Shown here: positions 8,910 to 16,544 of the stretch, in pieces
Numbering within the stretch: position 1 is the first letter of the stretch
Layout: the number at the start of each line of letters is the position of its first letter
Origin: Anaerophaga thermohalophila str. Valhall
GTDB lineage: Bacteria > Bacteroidota > Bacteroidia > Bacteroidales > Marinilabiliaceae
Length of the DNA stretch: 45,091 nucleotides
Assembly (NCBI RefSeq): GCF_000250735.1
Contig: NZ_AHZV01000168.1
Location: forward strand, 1 to 45,091
Direction of reading: 5' to 3'
Translations under genes and position numbers: made by a program
Notes under the pieces: model-generated
Told to the model about the DNA's origin: nothing
Databases searched by the model: none
The model's input: only the letters and a program-made list of their open reading frames with translations

Positions 8910-9158
8910 ATATGTCTTCCAAATATTCCTTAAAAAAACGTTTTACTCCAGCTTCAGCCTCAGCCTCAATTTGCTTTGATGTCGTATTTGGTGTTCCGTG
9001 TTTTGAGTTCCGGGCCCCCTAATCCCCCAGGGGACCTATAATTTTGAAATGCTTTTTCAAATTATGCTAATCTGTGTCATCTATGATGCAACTTTATCTT
9101 TTGTGTTCTAATATGTCTTATATGGTGTATTCTCAACCTCAACCTCAGCCTCCGGCGT
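8910..9158. other. 249-bp spacer between the two ABC genes
   Basis: No gene seen. It holds short C/T-rich near-repeats (CAGCCTCAGCCTC around 8952, CAACCTCAACCTCAGCCTC around 9134) and a stretch of mixed sequence. No convincing terminator was found, so co-transcription of the pair remains possible. Confidence 0.5.
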
Positions 9159-10898
9159 TTACTTCTGAAGCTCCCATGTTTCCCTGTAGAATTCTGATTT
9201 TCTCAATAATTCTTCATGCGTACCCATAGCTTCAATAGAGCCGTTATCCAATACCACAGTAAAATCTGTTTTTTCCAGTACACTGATACGGTTTGAAACA
9301 ATGATCATGCTTTCGGCCGGATGGTTTTCGTATATCTGTTTTATCAGAAAACGCTCTGTATCAGTATCAACAGCCGAGAAAACATCGTCAAGTATTAACA
9401 ATCTGCAGGGTGTATAAAGAGCACGAGCCAGACTGATACGTTGTTTTTGGCCACCCGAGAGCATAATTCCTTTTTCCCCGACAAGGGTCTGTTCCTGTTT
9501 TGGGAATCGTGCCACTTCTTCTGAAAATGCACTTTTGTAAATGACATCGTCGACCGAATTTGTTACCCTGGCTCTTTGCGCACCAAAACGAATGTTGTTC
9601 TCAATGGTATCGGAAAACAGGAAAACTTCCTGGGTAACAGTTTTAACAACCGTTCGAATATCGTTACCGGTCAGCCTGGCAGCATCTTTCTCCCCAAAAA
9701 ACACCTGTCCTGGGGAAGGACGTAAATAACCGTTCAGAATATTGATAAGTGTGGTTTTTCCGGAACCCACTTTCCCGGTGATACCTATAATCTTTCCCGG
9801 TTTAATCGAAAATGAGATGTTTTTCAAGATTGGTCGGTTGCCGTTATGATAGGTATATGTAAGATTTTTCAGGGAAATTCCTTTGTCGAAAAGATTTTTC
9901 TGTTTTTCAGGGGGCAATGATTTTTTATCATCGTCAATACCTTTTCGGCCCATTATTGTTTGCAGGCTCGAAATGCCAACAAATCCCTGCTGAAAAATAG
10001 TCAGCACCCACCCCAGTCCCATTACAGGTTGTGTCAGGAGCGCCGAATAAGCTATGTATTCTGTAAGCTGGCCAAGGGTAAAGTCTCCTTCAATGACATA
10101 TAAGCCGCCGGCAAAAAGAATCACTATTTTCAGAACCTGTTCCAGGTTGGCCAGCAATGGTATGATGAACGACCGTACCCAGGTAATTTTCAGTGTATAG
10201 TTAAAAAGATTTACATTCTCTTTTTCAACTTCGTTTTCGGCCCATGCATGTATATTGTAACTTTTTATTACACTGTTGCCCGATAGGAATGAAATGGTTT
10301 TTCCGGACAATTTTTGCAAGGCATCCATCCGGCTGTGCGTGTTTTTGACCATAATCACCAGTCCGACCCTGACAATGATGAAAATGACCACCATAGGGAT
10401 GATGCAGTATAAAGTAAGAGTTGGAGAGAGGTTCCACATTTTATAAGGAGTAACCGACAGCGAAAAGAGAATATTACCGGTTTGTAAAAGTCCGAAACCG
10501 GTAATCATCCTGACACCGTTTATGTCGTTATTGATTCTTGAAATAATGGAGCCCGAACTGTTCTGGTCATAATAATCTTTACCAAAGGTTGATAATTTTC
10601 TGAACATTTCACCTTTAAGCTGTTTTTCAATCAAACGGCCCGGGACGAATATCAAAATTCGGGAAAACGTGCGAACAATGATAAGAACGATGGCAAGGCC
10701 GAGAATAATAAGAATGAAATCGTAAAACTCATTTCTGGCTTCAGGAACTCCTTGCGATATGGTGTCAATACTTTTTTGGATATATTCGGGAATGGTTACA
10801 GATGTCCAGATGGTAAGCCCCAGAAAGATGAATCCACCGGTGTACCACCATCTGTACCTGTGTGTGTATCGTAATAAAAACCTGAGTTTCGAAAGCAT
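9159..10898 (-). CDS. ABC exporter half-transporter, degenerate Walker B subunit
   Basis: A 579-residue half-transporter of the MdlA/YheI type with six membrane segments (about 15-305) and a C-terminal ATPase. Walker A is GKVGSGKTT (375-383), the signature is canonical LSGGQKQR (480-487), and Walker B is LLILDD, where Asp505 replaces the catalytic glutamate. Paired with the downstream subunit (Glu509, LSKGQ), one composite site would be fully canonical and the other doubly degenerate, as in known heterodimeric exporters. It is the first gene of the pair on the minus strand. Confidence 0.9.
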   Translation of the reverse strand: MLSKLRFLLRYTHRYRWWYTGGFIFLGLTIWTSVTIPEYIQKSIDTISQGVPEARNEFYDFILIILGLAIVLIIVRTFSRILIFVPGRLIEKQLKGEMFRKLSTFGKDYYDQNSSGSIISRINNDINGVRMITGFGLLQTGNILFSLSVTPYKMWNLSPTLTLYCIIPMVVIFIIVRVGLVIMVKNTHSRMDALQKLSGKTISFLSGNSVIKSYNIHAWAENEVEKENVNLFNYTLKITWVRSFIIPLLANLEQVLKIVILFAGGLYVIEGDFTLGQLTEYIAYSALLTQPVMGLGWVLTIFQQGFVGISSLQTIMGRKGIDDDKKSLPPEKQKNLFDKGISLKNLTYTYHNGNRPILKNISFSIKPGKIIGITGKVGSGKTTLINILNGYLRPSPGQVFFGEKDAARLTGNDIRTVVKTVTQEVFLFSDTIENNIRFGAQRARVTNSVDDVIYKSAFSEEVARFPKQEQTLVGEKGIMLSGGQKQRISLARALYTPCRLLILDDVFSAVDTDTERFLIKQIYENHPAESMIIVSNRISVLEKTDFTVVLDNGSIEAMGTHEELLRKSEFYRETWELQK

Positions 10899-11133
10899 GC
10901 TGTTCTTTTAACAAAAACTACTATTTCCGGACAACAGATTGTTTGATTTTTAACAGGCTAAGATATTCCAAAAAATTTATTACTTCTGCCTTCTGCCTGT
11001 CAACCTCCTGCCTGTCGGTTAACTGTTACCTACTTCCAGGGTTAAGTGCACTGAAAGGGGGGATTGCCCGTTCTACAAGGTTAATTTCTTACTTTCTGCT
11101 CCATGCCCTCTGGCCCTTCTTCTGCCTGAAACC
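10899..11133. other. 235-bp intergenic stretch
   Basis: No gene seen. It contains short CTTCTGCCT/CCTGCCTGTC near-repeats around 10985-11015 and a few T-rich runs. No clear terminator was recognised. Confidence 0.4.
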
Positions 11134-12492
11134 TTACCTGATCGGCTCCGCCTGTGGCCAGCATTGCATAAGTTTTGTGATATCGCCCTGCCATTCTGTA
11201 TGGTATTTGTGCAGATGCTTTTCGGCCTGTGTTATTCCTGATTTTGCTATTTCGATGACGGGCCAAAGGTATTGTCCTTCATCTTCAATTCCTAATTGTT
11301 TGGAACGTTCGGAAAGTCCTTTAGCCGATATTTTTAGCATTTTCCGGGCAATTTCTTGTGCGTTAAGTCGGCCTGAAGTTGCGTGCAGAGCATGTTTTGG
11401 TACATTGGCACGCAACGCTTGCAGGTCTGAAAAATCCCATTTTCTAATGATTGAATAAGCTTCGTCAAGAGCATCCTGATTGTATAACAGTCCTACCCAA
11501 AATGCCGATAATGCGGCAATGTGTGAAACGCAACTGGCATCGGCACCCCTCATTTCAATGAATCTTTTCAGTCTGACATCGGGAAAAACTGTCGAGACGT
11601 GGTTGTCCCAGTCCTCCAGAGTAGGCTTTAGCTCATGTTTCCCGGTAAGGAATGAACGGAAAGTAATGTTGTGGCTGTCAATAAACTTCCCGTTTCGAAT
11701 AATGAAATACATGGGGATGTCGAGTAAATAATCTACCCATTTTTCAAACCCAAAATTATCTTCAAAAAGAAAAGGCAGAAAGCCGCATCTGTCGGGGTCT
11801 GTGTCATCCCAGACATGAGCTCTGTAGCTCAAATACCCGTTGGGTTTTCCTTCACTGAAAGGGGAGTTGGCAAACAAGGCCGTTACAACCGGTTGTAGTG
11901 CCTGGGCAACACGCATTTTCCGGATCATATCGGTTTCATTACTGTAATCAAGATTTACCTGTATGGTTGCCGTGCGTGTCATCATGTCATGTCCCAGTTT
12001 GCCCTTCGTTGGCATATAGGCCTTCATTATGCGATACCGTTCCTTGGGCATCCATGGCATTTGCCCGGGGCTGCAAATCGGGTCGAAGCCCAGGGCCAGG
12101 GTGATGACATCAAGTTCTTTGCAGATATTTCTCAAGTCTTCAAAGTGTTTTCTTGTTTCTTCGAAAGTTTGATGAATATTTTTGAAATTTTTCCCGGATA
12201 ATTCAAACTGTCCACCCGGTTCAATCGTAATGGATGCACCATCGCGGGTCAGACCGATGATGTTTTCTTTTTCAACAATTGGATCCCATCCACTTTCGAC
12301 CATTCGTTGCAATATTTGGCTTATGCCCGGAGTGGTGCTATGTCCCAACCGCTGCAAATTGTCTTTGCGGTAAAGAAATTTTTCGTGTTCTGTTCCTATG
12401 CCCCATTTTTCAGGGGGCTTGTTTCCTTTTTCGAAGTATTCGATTAGCTGTGATTTGTGTTGTAATTCAGTGAGGTTATCTGTATGAGTCAT
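11134..12492 (-). CDS. gshA: Glutamate-cysteine ligase, plant/alphaproteobacterial type
   Basis: Catalyses ATP-dependent formation of gamma-glutamylcysteine, the first step of glutathione synthesis. The 452-residue protein matches the plant-type (GCS2-fold) family: WGIGTEHEKFLYR near residues 30-42, GASITIEPGGQFELSG, MPWMPKERYRIMKAYMPTKGKLGHDMM and the C-terminal EMRGADASCVSHIAALSAFWVGLLYN. Length is normal. The ATP-grasp gene upstream on the same strand is the natural second-step enzyme. A family A element (12510-12670) separates the two and ends only 18 bp from this start codon. Confidence 0.9.
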   Translation of the reverse strand: MTHTDNLTELQHKSQLIEYFEKGNKPPEKWGIGTEHEKFLYRKDNLQRLGHSTTPGISQILQRMVESGWDPIVEKENIIGLTRDGASITIEPGGQFELSGKNFKNIHQTFEETRKHFEDLRNICKELDVITLALGFDPICSPGQMPWMPKERYRIMKAYMPTKGKLGHDMMTRTATIQVNLDYSNETDMIRKMRVAQALQPVVTALFANSPFSEGKPNGYLSYRAHVWDDTDPDRCGFLPFLFEDNFGFEKWVDYLLDIPMYFIIRNGKFIDSHNITFRSFLTGKHELKPTLEDWDNHVSTVFPDVRLKRFIEMRGADASCVSHIAALSAFWVGLLYNQDALDEAYSIIRKWDFSDLQALRANVPKHALHATSGRLNAQEIARKMLKISAKGLSERSKQLGIEDEGQYLWPVIEIAKSGITQAEKHLHKYHTEWQGDITKLMQCWPQAEPIR

Positions 12493-12509
12493 TTCGAGGC
12501 ACTATTTAG

Positions 12510-12670
12510 TGTCTGTTCATAAAGTACCATTTGTTGTGTTACGCTTGCTGCCAAAATACTCATTTACGAAAAGTAAACTCCGTTTTTGGCGGCTTCCTAA
12601 GCCTTACAACTGGCACTTTCTGAACAGACACACATATTGTAAAAATTTTTTGCGAGTTTATAGATAAGCT
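12510..12670 (+). mobile_element. Family A MITE-like element, copy 3 (subfamily I)
   Basis: A 161-bp copy with perfect direct repeats CTATTTAG at 12502-12509 and 12671-12678. It lies inside the presumed gshA/ATP-grasp operon. A stretch resembling another family A end (TACTTGTCTCTAAACT, 12679-12694) follows directly. Confidence 0.9.
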
Positions 12671-12701
12671 CTATTTAGTACTTGTCTCTAAACTATTTAA
12701 A

Positions 12702-13712
12702 CTATTTAGAATTAAGAATACAATCCAGCACATATTTTTCAACGTGCCGGTTTTTGCCAATATAGGGAAAATCGTGCATCGACAACATAGCGGGTGCATT
12801 TAGTTCGACTACAATGTAATTATCATGAGTGGGTGATGTTTTCAGGGTTTTTATTATGATATCTATTCCTGCAATTTTAAGTCCGGAAGCTCTTGCTGCT
12901 TCAACTGCAACTTTCTTGTAAAAATCTGGCATATCATCGGTTACATCAATACTATCGCCACCCGTACTAAGGTTAGAGTTTTTTCTCAGAAACACCTTTT
13001 CTCCATTTTTTAAAACGGTTTGAAGGGAGAAGGAATGCGCACTGAGATGTCTTTTTACTTCATCATCAATCTTGATTTTTAAAAGAGGGTGTGTGTAATC
13101 ATCGCCACGGTTTTTGTTTTTTTCTTCAATTAACTGTTCTATGGTATGTTTGCCATCACCTGTAATGTTAGCTGGTTCCCGGTAGGCAATGGCACGAACC
13201 TGGTCATCAACCACCAGAAAGCGGTATTCTCTGCCTTCGTGATATTCTTCGACAATAACCTTATCGGCGTGTTTGAATGCGTTTTGAATGGCATTGAGAA
13301 GATCGGCTTTTCCGGTTATATTGGTACTGACAGCGATACCATGATCGGTATCCACTGGCTTTACAACAACAGGAAACGATATATTGTTGAGGTCATTTTT
13401 GCTAAAATTACCGGTAAGTAACATTCCTTTAGCGTGATTGATCCCTTTCCGGGAAAGAAATTGTTTGGTCATCCACTTGTCATTGGATATCCAATATGCG
13501 ATCAGGCTATTGGCATCGGAAATAGTACCTTCGTGTATGATGAATTCTTTGTTGTTACAGGTAACGGCTATCAGATTATTTTTGGCGTCGATGATCTCAA
13601 AAGGCAGGTTTCTTTTGAGTATTTCGGCAATAATGATTTGCGTGGTTGCCTCGAAATGCTCGTAACCTTGTAAGGGCTTAAACTGATAGGAGGAAAGAGG
13701 AGATGCAGCCAT
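12702..13712 (-). CDS. ATP-grasp ligase resembling the GshF C-terminal (glutathione synthetase) domain
   Basis: A 336-residue stand-alone ATP-grasp enzyme. It resembles the glutathione-synthetase half of bifunctional GshF/GshAB: FPVVVKPVDTDHGIAVS, VIVEEYHEGREYRFLVVDDQV, PANITGDGKHTIEQL, VFLRKNSNLSTGGDSIDVTDD and a C-terminal IVVELNAPAMLSMHDFPYIGKNRHVEKY. With the adjacent glutamate-cysteine ligase it probably joins glycine to gamma-glutamylcysteine; this substrate is inferred from similarity and neighbourhood. The start is set at ATG 13712 (MAASPLSSYQFK). The reading frame stays open upstream to 13880, but those 56 codons lie in a family A element and are not gene sequence. Cyanophycin-synthetase-like ligases are the main alternative. 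Confidence 0.82.
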   Translation of the reverse strand: MAASPLSSYQFKPLQGYEHFEATTQIIIAEILKRNLPFEIIDAKNNLIAVTCNNKEFIIHEGTISDANSLIAYWISNDKWMTKQFLSRKGINHAKGMLLTGNFSKNDLNNISFPVVVKPVDTDHGIAVSTNITGKADLLNAIQNAFKHADKVIVEEYHEGREYRFLVVDDQVRAIAYREPANITGDGKHTIEQLIEEKNKNRGDDYTHPLLKIKIDDEVKRHLSAHSFSLQTVLKNGEKVFLRKNSNLSTGGDSIDVTDDMPDFYKKVAVEAARASGLKIAGIDIIIKTLKTSPTHDNYIVVELNAPAMLSMHDFPYIGKNRHVEKYVLDCILNSK

Positions 13713-13718
13713 ACTTAA

Positions 13719-13879
13719 TGTCCGTCTATAAATTACGCAAAAGTTGTTTCTTGTTATGTGTCTGTTCAGAAAGTGCCAGTTGCAAGGCTTGCGAAGCCGG
13801 CAAAAACGCAGTTTACTTTTCGTAAATGAGTATTTTGGCGGCGAGCGTAACACAGCAAATGGTACTTTATGGACAGACA
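13719..13879 (-). mobile_element. Family A MITE-like element, copy 4 (subfamily I)
   Basis: A 161-bp copy just upstream of the ATP-grasp start. Flanks are ATACTTAA (13711-13718) and CTACTTAG (13880-13887), a slightly decayed duplication. It is tandem with the next copy, in the same orientation, with the 8-mer between them shared. Confidence 0.88.
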
Positions 13880-13887
13880 CTACTTAG

Positions 13888-14048
13888 TGCTCGTCTATAA
13901 AGTAGGAAAAGATTCCTACTTATCATGTGTCTGTTCAGAAAGTGTCATTTACCAGGCTTGCGAAGTCCGAAAATACGGAGTTTACTCATCGTAAATGAGT
14001 AATTTTCGGACGAGCGTAACGTAGTAAATGGCACTTTATGGACAGACA
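13888..14048 (-). mobile_element. Family A MITE-like element, copy 5 (subfamily II)
   Basis: A 161-bp copy with CCGAAAAT/ATTTTCGG inner stem. Flanks are CTACTTAG (13880-13887) and CTACTTAA (14049-14056). Because its neighbour belongs to the other subfamily, the pair arose by a second insertion into the duplicated target, not by local tandem duplication. Confidence 0.88.
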
Positions 14049-14109
14049 CTACTTAATGTCTTTTTGATGCAAAGGTATTGGATTTTGTTGATGGTGTTGA
14101 TAAAGCGGG

Positions 14110-14228
14110 AAAAGAAAAGCCGGGAATCTTTTGTGTTTTCCTTTAAGACCATGTGCTAATTTATTGAGGAGGAGAGAATCACAAAAGATTACCCGGCATT
14201 GCAAAGGGTTAGGCTTCGCATTACACAA
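14110..14228 (-). ncRNA. Predicted small RNA A (LytTR-linked family)
   Basis: Predicted minus-strand transcript. It starts a few bases after a CATCTTTG -7-like box (plus 14234-14241). It contains a 17-bp stem, GCCGGG(U)AAUCUUUUGUG against CACAAAAGAUUCCCGGC, enclosing the motif ACAUGGUCUUAAAGG, then a U-rich run. Paralogue B at 14583-14703 has the same architecture with a different but still paired stem. No conserved long ORF is present. A short frame from ATGGTCTTAAAG exists in both copies but diverges quickly, so a peptide gene is a less likely alternative. Boundaries are approximate. Confidence 0.5.
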
Positions 14229-14233
14229 TGGTT

Positions 14234-14313
14234 CAAAGATGGCATTAATCAGTTTTGAAAAAAAGTATTTTTTGAATGGTTTTCTGAACCGCGGGAGTTT
14301 TTTTCTGAATCGT
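14234..14313 (-). promoter_or_regulatory. Promoter and LytTR-type operator of small RNA A
   Basis: On the minus strand two 9-bp direct repeats, ACGATTCAG (14305-14313) and GCGGTTCAG (14284-14292), are separated by exactly 12 bp. Exactly 42 bp follow before CATCTTTG (14234-14241). The repeat-12-repeat layout matches published LytTR/ComE operators. The identical spacing in copy B supports function. Confidence 0.55.
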
Positions 14314-14380
14314 GCACTTCAGACAACGAAGCGAATTTTTTCAAAACAGTTTTTCAAAAATTGTTTTGTCCTGTAGTTTG

Positions 14381-14539
14381 TGTGTGTCTATAAATTTGCA
14401 AAATTTTTCACAATATGTGTGTCTGCTCAGAAAGTGCCAGTTGTAAGGCTTAGGAAGCCGCCAAAAACGGAGTTTACTTTTCGTAAATGGTATTTTGGCG
14501 GTGCGCGTAACACAGTTAATGGCGCTTTATGGACAGACA
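14381..14539 (-). mobile_element. Family A MITE-like element, copy 6 (subfamily I)
   Basis: A 159-bp copy from TGTGTGTCTATAAA to TTTATGGACAGACA. Flanks GTAGTTTG and CTAATTAA do not match, so the duplication is lost. It lies between small RNA units A and B. Confidence 0.82.
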
Positions 14540-14582
14540 CTAATTAATTTTGACGATCTGTTGATTGGGAGGACATAGCAGC

Positions 14583-14703
14583 AAAAAAAATTCGGGCAAC
14601 TTTTCTCCCTTTAAGACCATGTTCCCCAAAAATCCTCATTAGGATGCGGATAGAAAAAAGGAGTTGATTGCCCGAATTTCCAAAGGTTGGGTTTGTTATT
14701 ACA
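14583..14703 (-). ncRNA. Predicted small RNA B (LytTR-linked family)
   Basis: Paralogue of small RNA A. Predicted minus-strand transcript from just after CATCTTTG (plus 14709-14716) to a run of eight U residues (plus 14583-14590). The closing stem AAUUCGGGCAA/UUGCCCGAAUU is perfect over 11 bp, followed by partly paired AACUCC/GGGAG. It encloses GAGGAUUUUUGGGG and the conserved ACAUGGUCUUAAAGG. The stem bases differ from copy A at most positions while pairing is kept, which points to selection on RNA structure. Boundaries are approximate and no experiment supports it. Confidence 0.55.
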
Positions 14704-14708
14704 CGTTT

Positions 14709-14788
14709 CAAAGATGCAAGATTAAATTGAATGGAAAAAGTAAAAAACAGATGGTTTTCTGAAACGTGGACTTCATTTTCTGAATCAT
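14709..14788 (-). promoter_or_regulatory. Promoter and LytTR-type operator of small RNA B
   Basis: On the minus strand direct repeats ATGATTCAG (14780-14788) and ACGTTTCAG (14759-14767) are 12 bp apart, and 42 bp separate the proximal repeat from CATCTTTG (14709-14716). All three spacings equal those of copy A. Confidence 0.55.
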
Positions 14789-14941
14789 GGACTTCAGTTA
14801 ACGAAAGGGAGTTTTGTAATTTTAAAACGGATTTTTATGCCAATAGATCGTTAAACAAAATCTAAACGCAAAGGCGCTAAGATGCAAGATTTTTATTATG
14901 AGAGAGGTATGATTATTTCTTCTGATTTTATAAATAATTAA

Positions 14942-15136
14942 TTACTGTCCATAAAGTACCAATTGCTATCGTAACGCAACAAACGGGACTTTACAATACT
15001 TCATTGTACTTTTACAAACAAATGGTAATCAACCGTTTGTAAAATTCAGGGGATAAACAACAACTTTCTCACATTGAAAGCTTTGCGTCATTGCGTTTAG
15101 TATTTTTAAACCGGCTGCTGAGTTTACCAACAGAAA
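14942..15136. repeat. Degenerate family A-like element with foreign interior
   Basis: The left end ACTGTCCATAAAGTACC is a decayed family A terminus and the right end meets CTAATTAG of the next copy. The interior is unlike A: it contains CTTTGCGTCATTGCGTTTAG (15081-15100), also found in similar composite copies at 33074-33278 and 37523-37686. Confidence 0.5.
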
Positions 15137-15144
15137 CTAATTAG

Positions 15145-15305
15145 TGCCTGTCTATAAACTCGCAAAAAATTTTTAGAATATGTGTGTCTGTTCAGAAAGT
15201 GTCATTTACCAGGCTTGCGAAGTCCGAAAATACGGAGTTTACTAATTGTAAATGAGCAATTTTCGGAGGAGTGTAACACAGTAAATGGCACTTTATGGAA
15301 AGGCA
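15145..15305 (-). mobile_element. Family A MITE-like element, copy 7 (subfamily II)
   Basis: A 161-bp copy flanked by CTAATTAG (15137-15144) and CTAATTAA (15306-15313). The right-hand duplication overlaps the stop codon of the LytTR response regulator gene. Confidence 0.88.
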
Positions 15306-16046
15306 CTAATTAAAGTGATCGTCTAACATTTTAAGCCCCGGCTTAGTAATTTCCAGTACAAATTCTTTGTCTCCGTCGAAAATTGTGCATTGTCTTTGGG
15401 TACGATTAACTTCTCTCAAATATTTGGCGTTAATGACGACAGATCTTGAAATTCGCAGGAAATTGACACTGTCGATCAGGGGAAGGATTTTGCCAATGTT
15501 TTGGGCAACATAATGCGAAGTTTGATGTGTCATTGCTATTTTGGTATATACATGGTCTGCTTCCATGTAAACAATTTCTGACGGATCGATGAGAATGAAT
15601 CCGTTCTGCGTATTGAATCTTATCTGTGAAGAGTCTGAAACCCCGGATTTCTGAGCTTGCTGTATGGGGCTTTTGTTTTCAGATGAAAGACTTGCTTCAA
15701 TTTTTTGAATGCATTTACGAAGCCTTTCATTACTAACCGGCTTGAGCATGTAGTCAATAATATTGTATTCAAATGCCTGAATGGCATATTTATCAAATGC
15801 TGATACAAATACTATCTTAGTATTACAGCGGTTATGGTATAATTCACGTGCAATGTCGAGACCGGATTTTTCTCCAAGATGAATGTCCAGAAAAAGAACG
15901 TGTGGCCTGATACCGGCAATATTTTCGATGAGATTATCGGTGGTTGAAAATGTTCCAACTACTTCGAAATCAAAATAGTTGTTGAGCATTTTGCTTAGGA
16001 CCGAGAGAGCACCGGGCTCATCGTCTACTATAACAACTCTGTACAT
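15306..16046 (-). CDS. LytTR-family response regulator
   Basis: A 246-residue cytoplasmic regulator. The N-terminal receiver (about 1-120) carries the acidic pocket VDDEPG, a phospho-acceptor Asp in VLFLDIHLGEKSG (about residue 54) and the switch lysine in MLKPVSN. The C-terminal LytTR DNA-binding domain (about 140-245) contains IVYMEADHVYTKIAMT and FLRISRSVVINAKYLREVNRTQR. No LytS-type kinase gene is adjacent, so its kinase must be elsewhere. Its TAG stop lies inside the 8-bp target duplication of a family A element. Twin LytTR-type operators with predicted small RNAs lie 0.5-1.7 kb downstream and are plausible targets (inference). Confidence 0.92.
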   Translation of the reverse strand: MYRVVIVDDEPGALSVLSKMLNNYFDFEVVGTFSTTDNLIENIAGIRPHVLFLDIHLGEKSGLDIARELYHNRCNTKIVFVSAFDKYAIQAFEYNIIDYMLKPVSNERLRKCIQKIEASLSSENKSPIQQAQKSGVSDSSQIRFNTQNGFILIDPSEIVYMEADHVYTKIAMTHQTSHYVAQNIGKILPLIDSVNFLRISRSVVINAKYLREVNRTQRQCTIFDGDKEFVLEITKPGLKMLDDHFN

Positions 16047-16093
16047 TTCTGAACGATTTTATGTAATGCGATATTTTTTTCTTTTTGTGCTTC

Positions 16094-16500
16094 AATAGTC
16101 CGTTAAACTTTTGCAAAATATGGTTCTACCACGAATTTAATAACAACTTGCAATTTGTTTATATGTAGTGTCTGGTCATAAAGTACCACTTGCTGTGTTA
16201 CGCTCGCCTCCAAAATCCTCATTTACGATTAGTAAACTCCGGTTTTGGCGGCTTCGCAAGCCTTGCAACTGGTATTTTCTGAACAGACACACATATTGTG
16301 AAAATTTTTGCAAGTTTATAGACAAGCATTATGTAGTTAAAATATAGTTTAACGTAGCTTATATGTTGTATTTTATTTTTTTCAACAATATTTAAACCAC
16401 ATTTATAACTATATTTCAACAAATATTTAACCACTAAATAAGGGTAGTACCTTCAATATATTGTAAACCTATTGTTTGCAATTAATCTAACAGTCTATTT
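16094..16500. repeat. Repeat family B interrupted by family A
   Basis: The B termini CAATAGTCCGTTAAACTTTT (16094) and AATCTAACAGTCTATTTTG (to about 16500) bracket a family A element at 16169-16328. Removing that element leaves a B copy of about 247 bp. Between the two LytTR genes no coding sequence is seen. Confidence 0.6.
16169..16328 (+). mobile_element. Family A MITE-like element, copy 8 (subfamily I), nested in family B
   Basis: A 160-bp copy with flanks ATATGTAG (16161-16168) and TTATGTAG (16329-16336), seven of eight bases identical. Nesting shows the A insertion is younger than this B copy. Confidence 0.88.
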
Positions 16501-16544
16501 TGCTTGCTACTATGTCAATGATAATATAATGGTCATTGGCTGTA

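Noticed and set aside
14131-14376. Plus-strand ORF of 81 codons opposite small RNA A
   Set aside because: The paralogous unit B has no matching frame, and the conserved features (operators, stem pairing, U-rich end) all belong to the minus strand.
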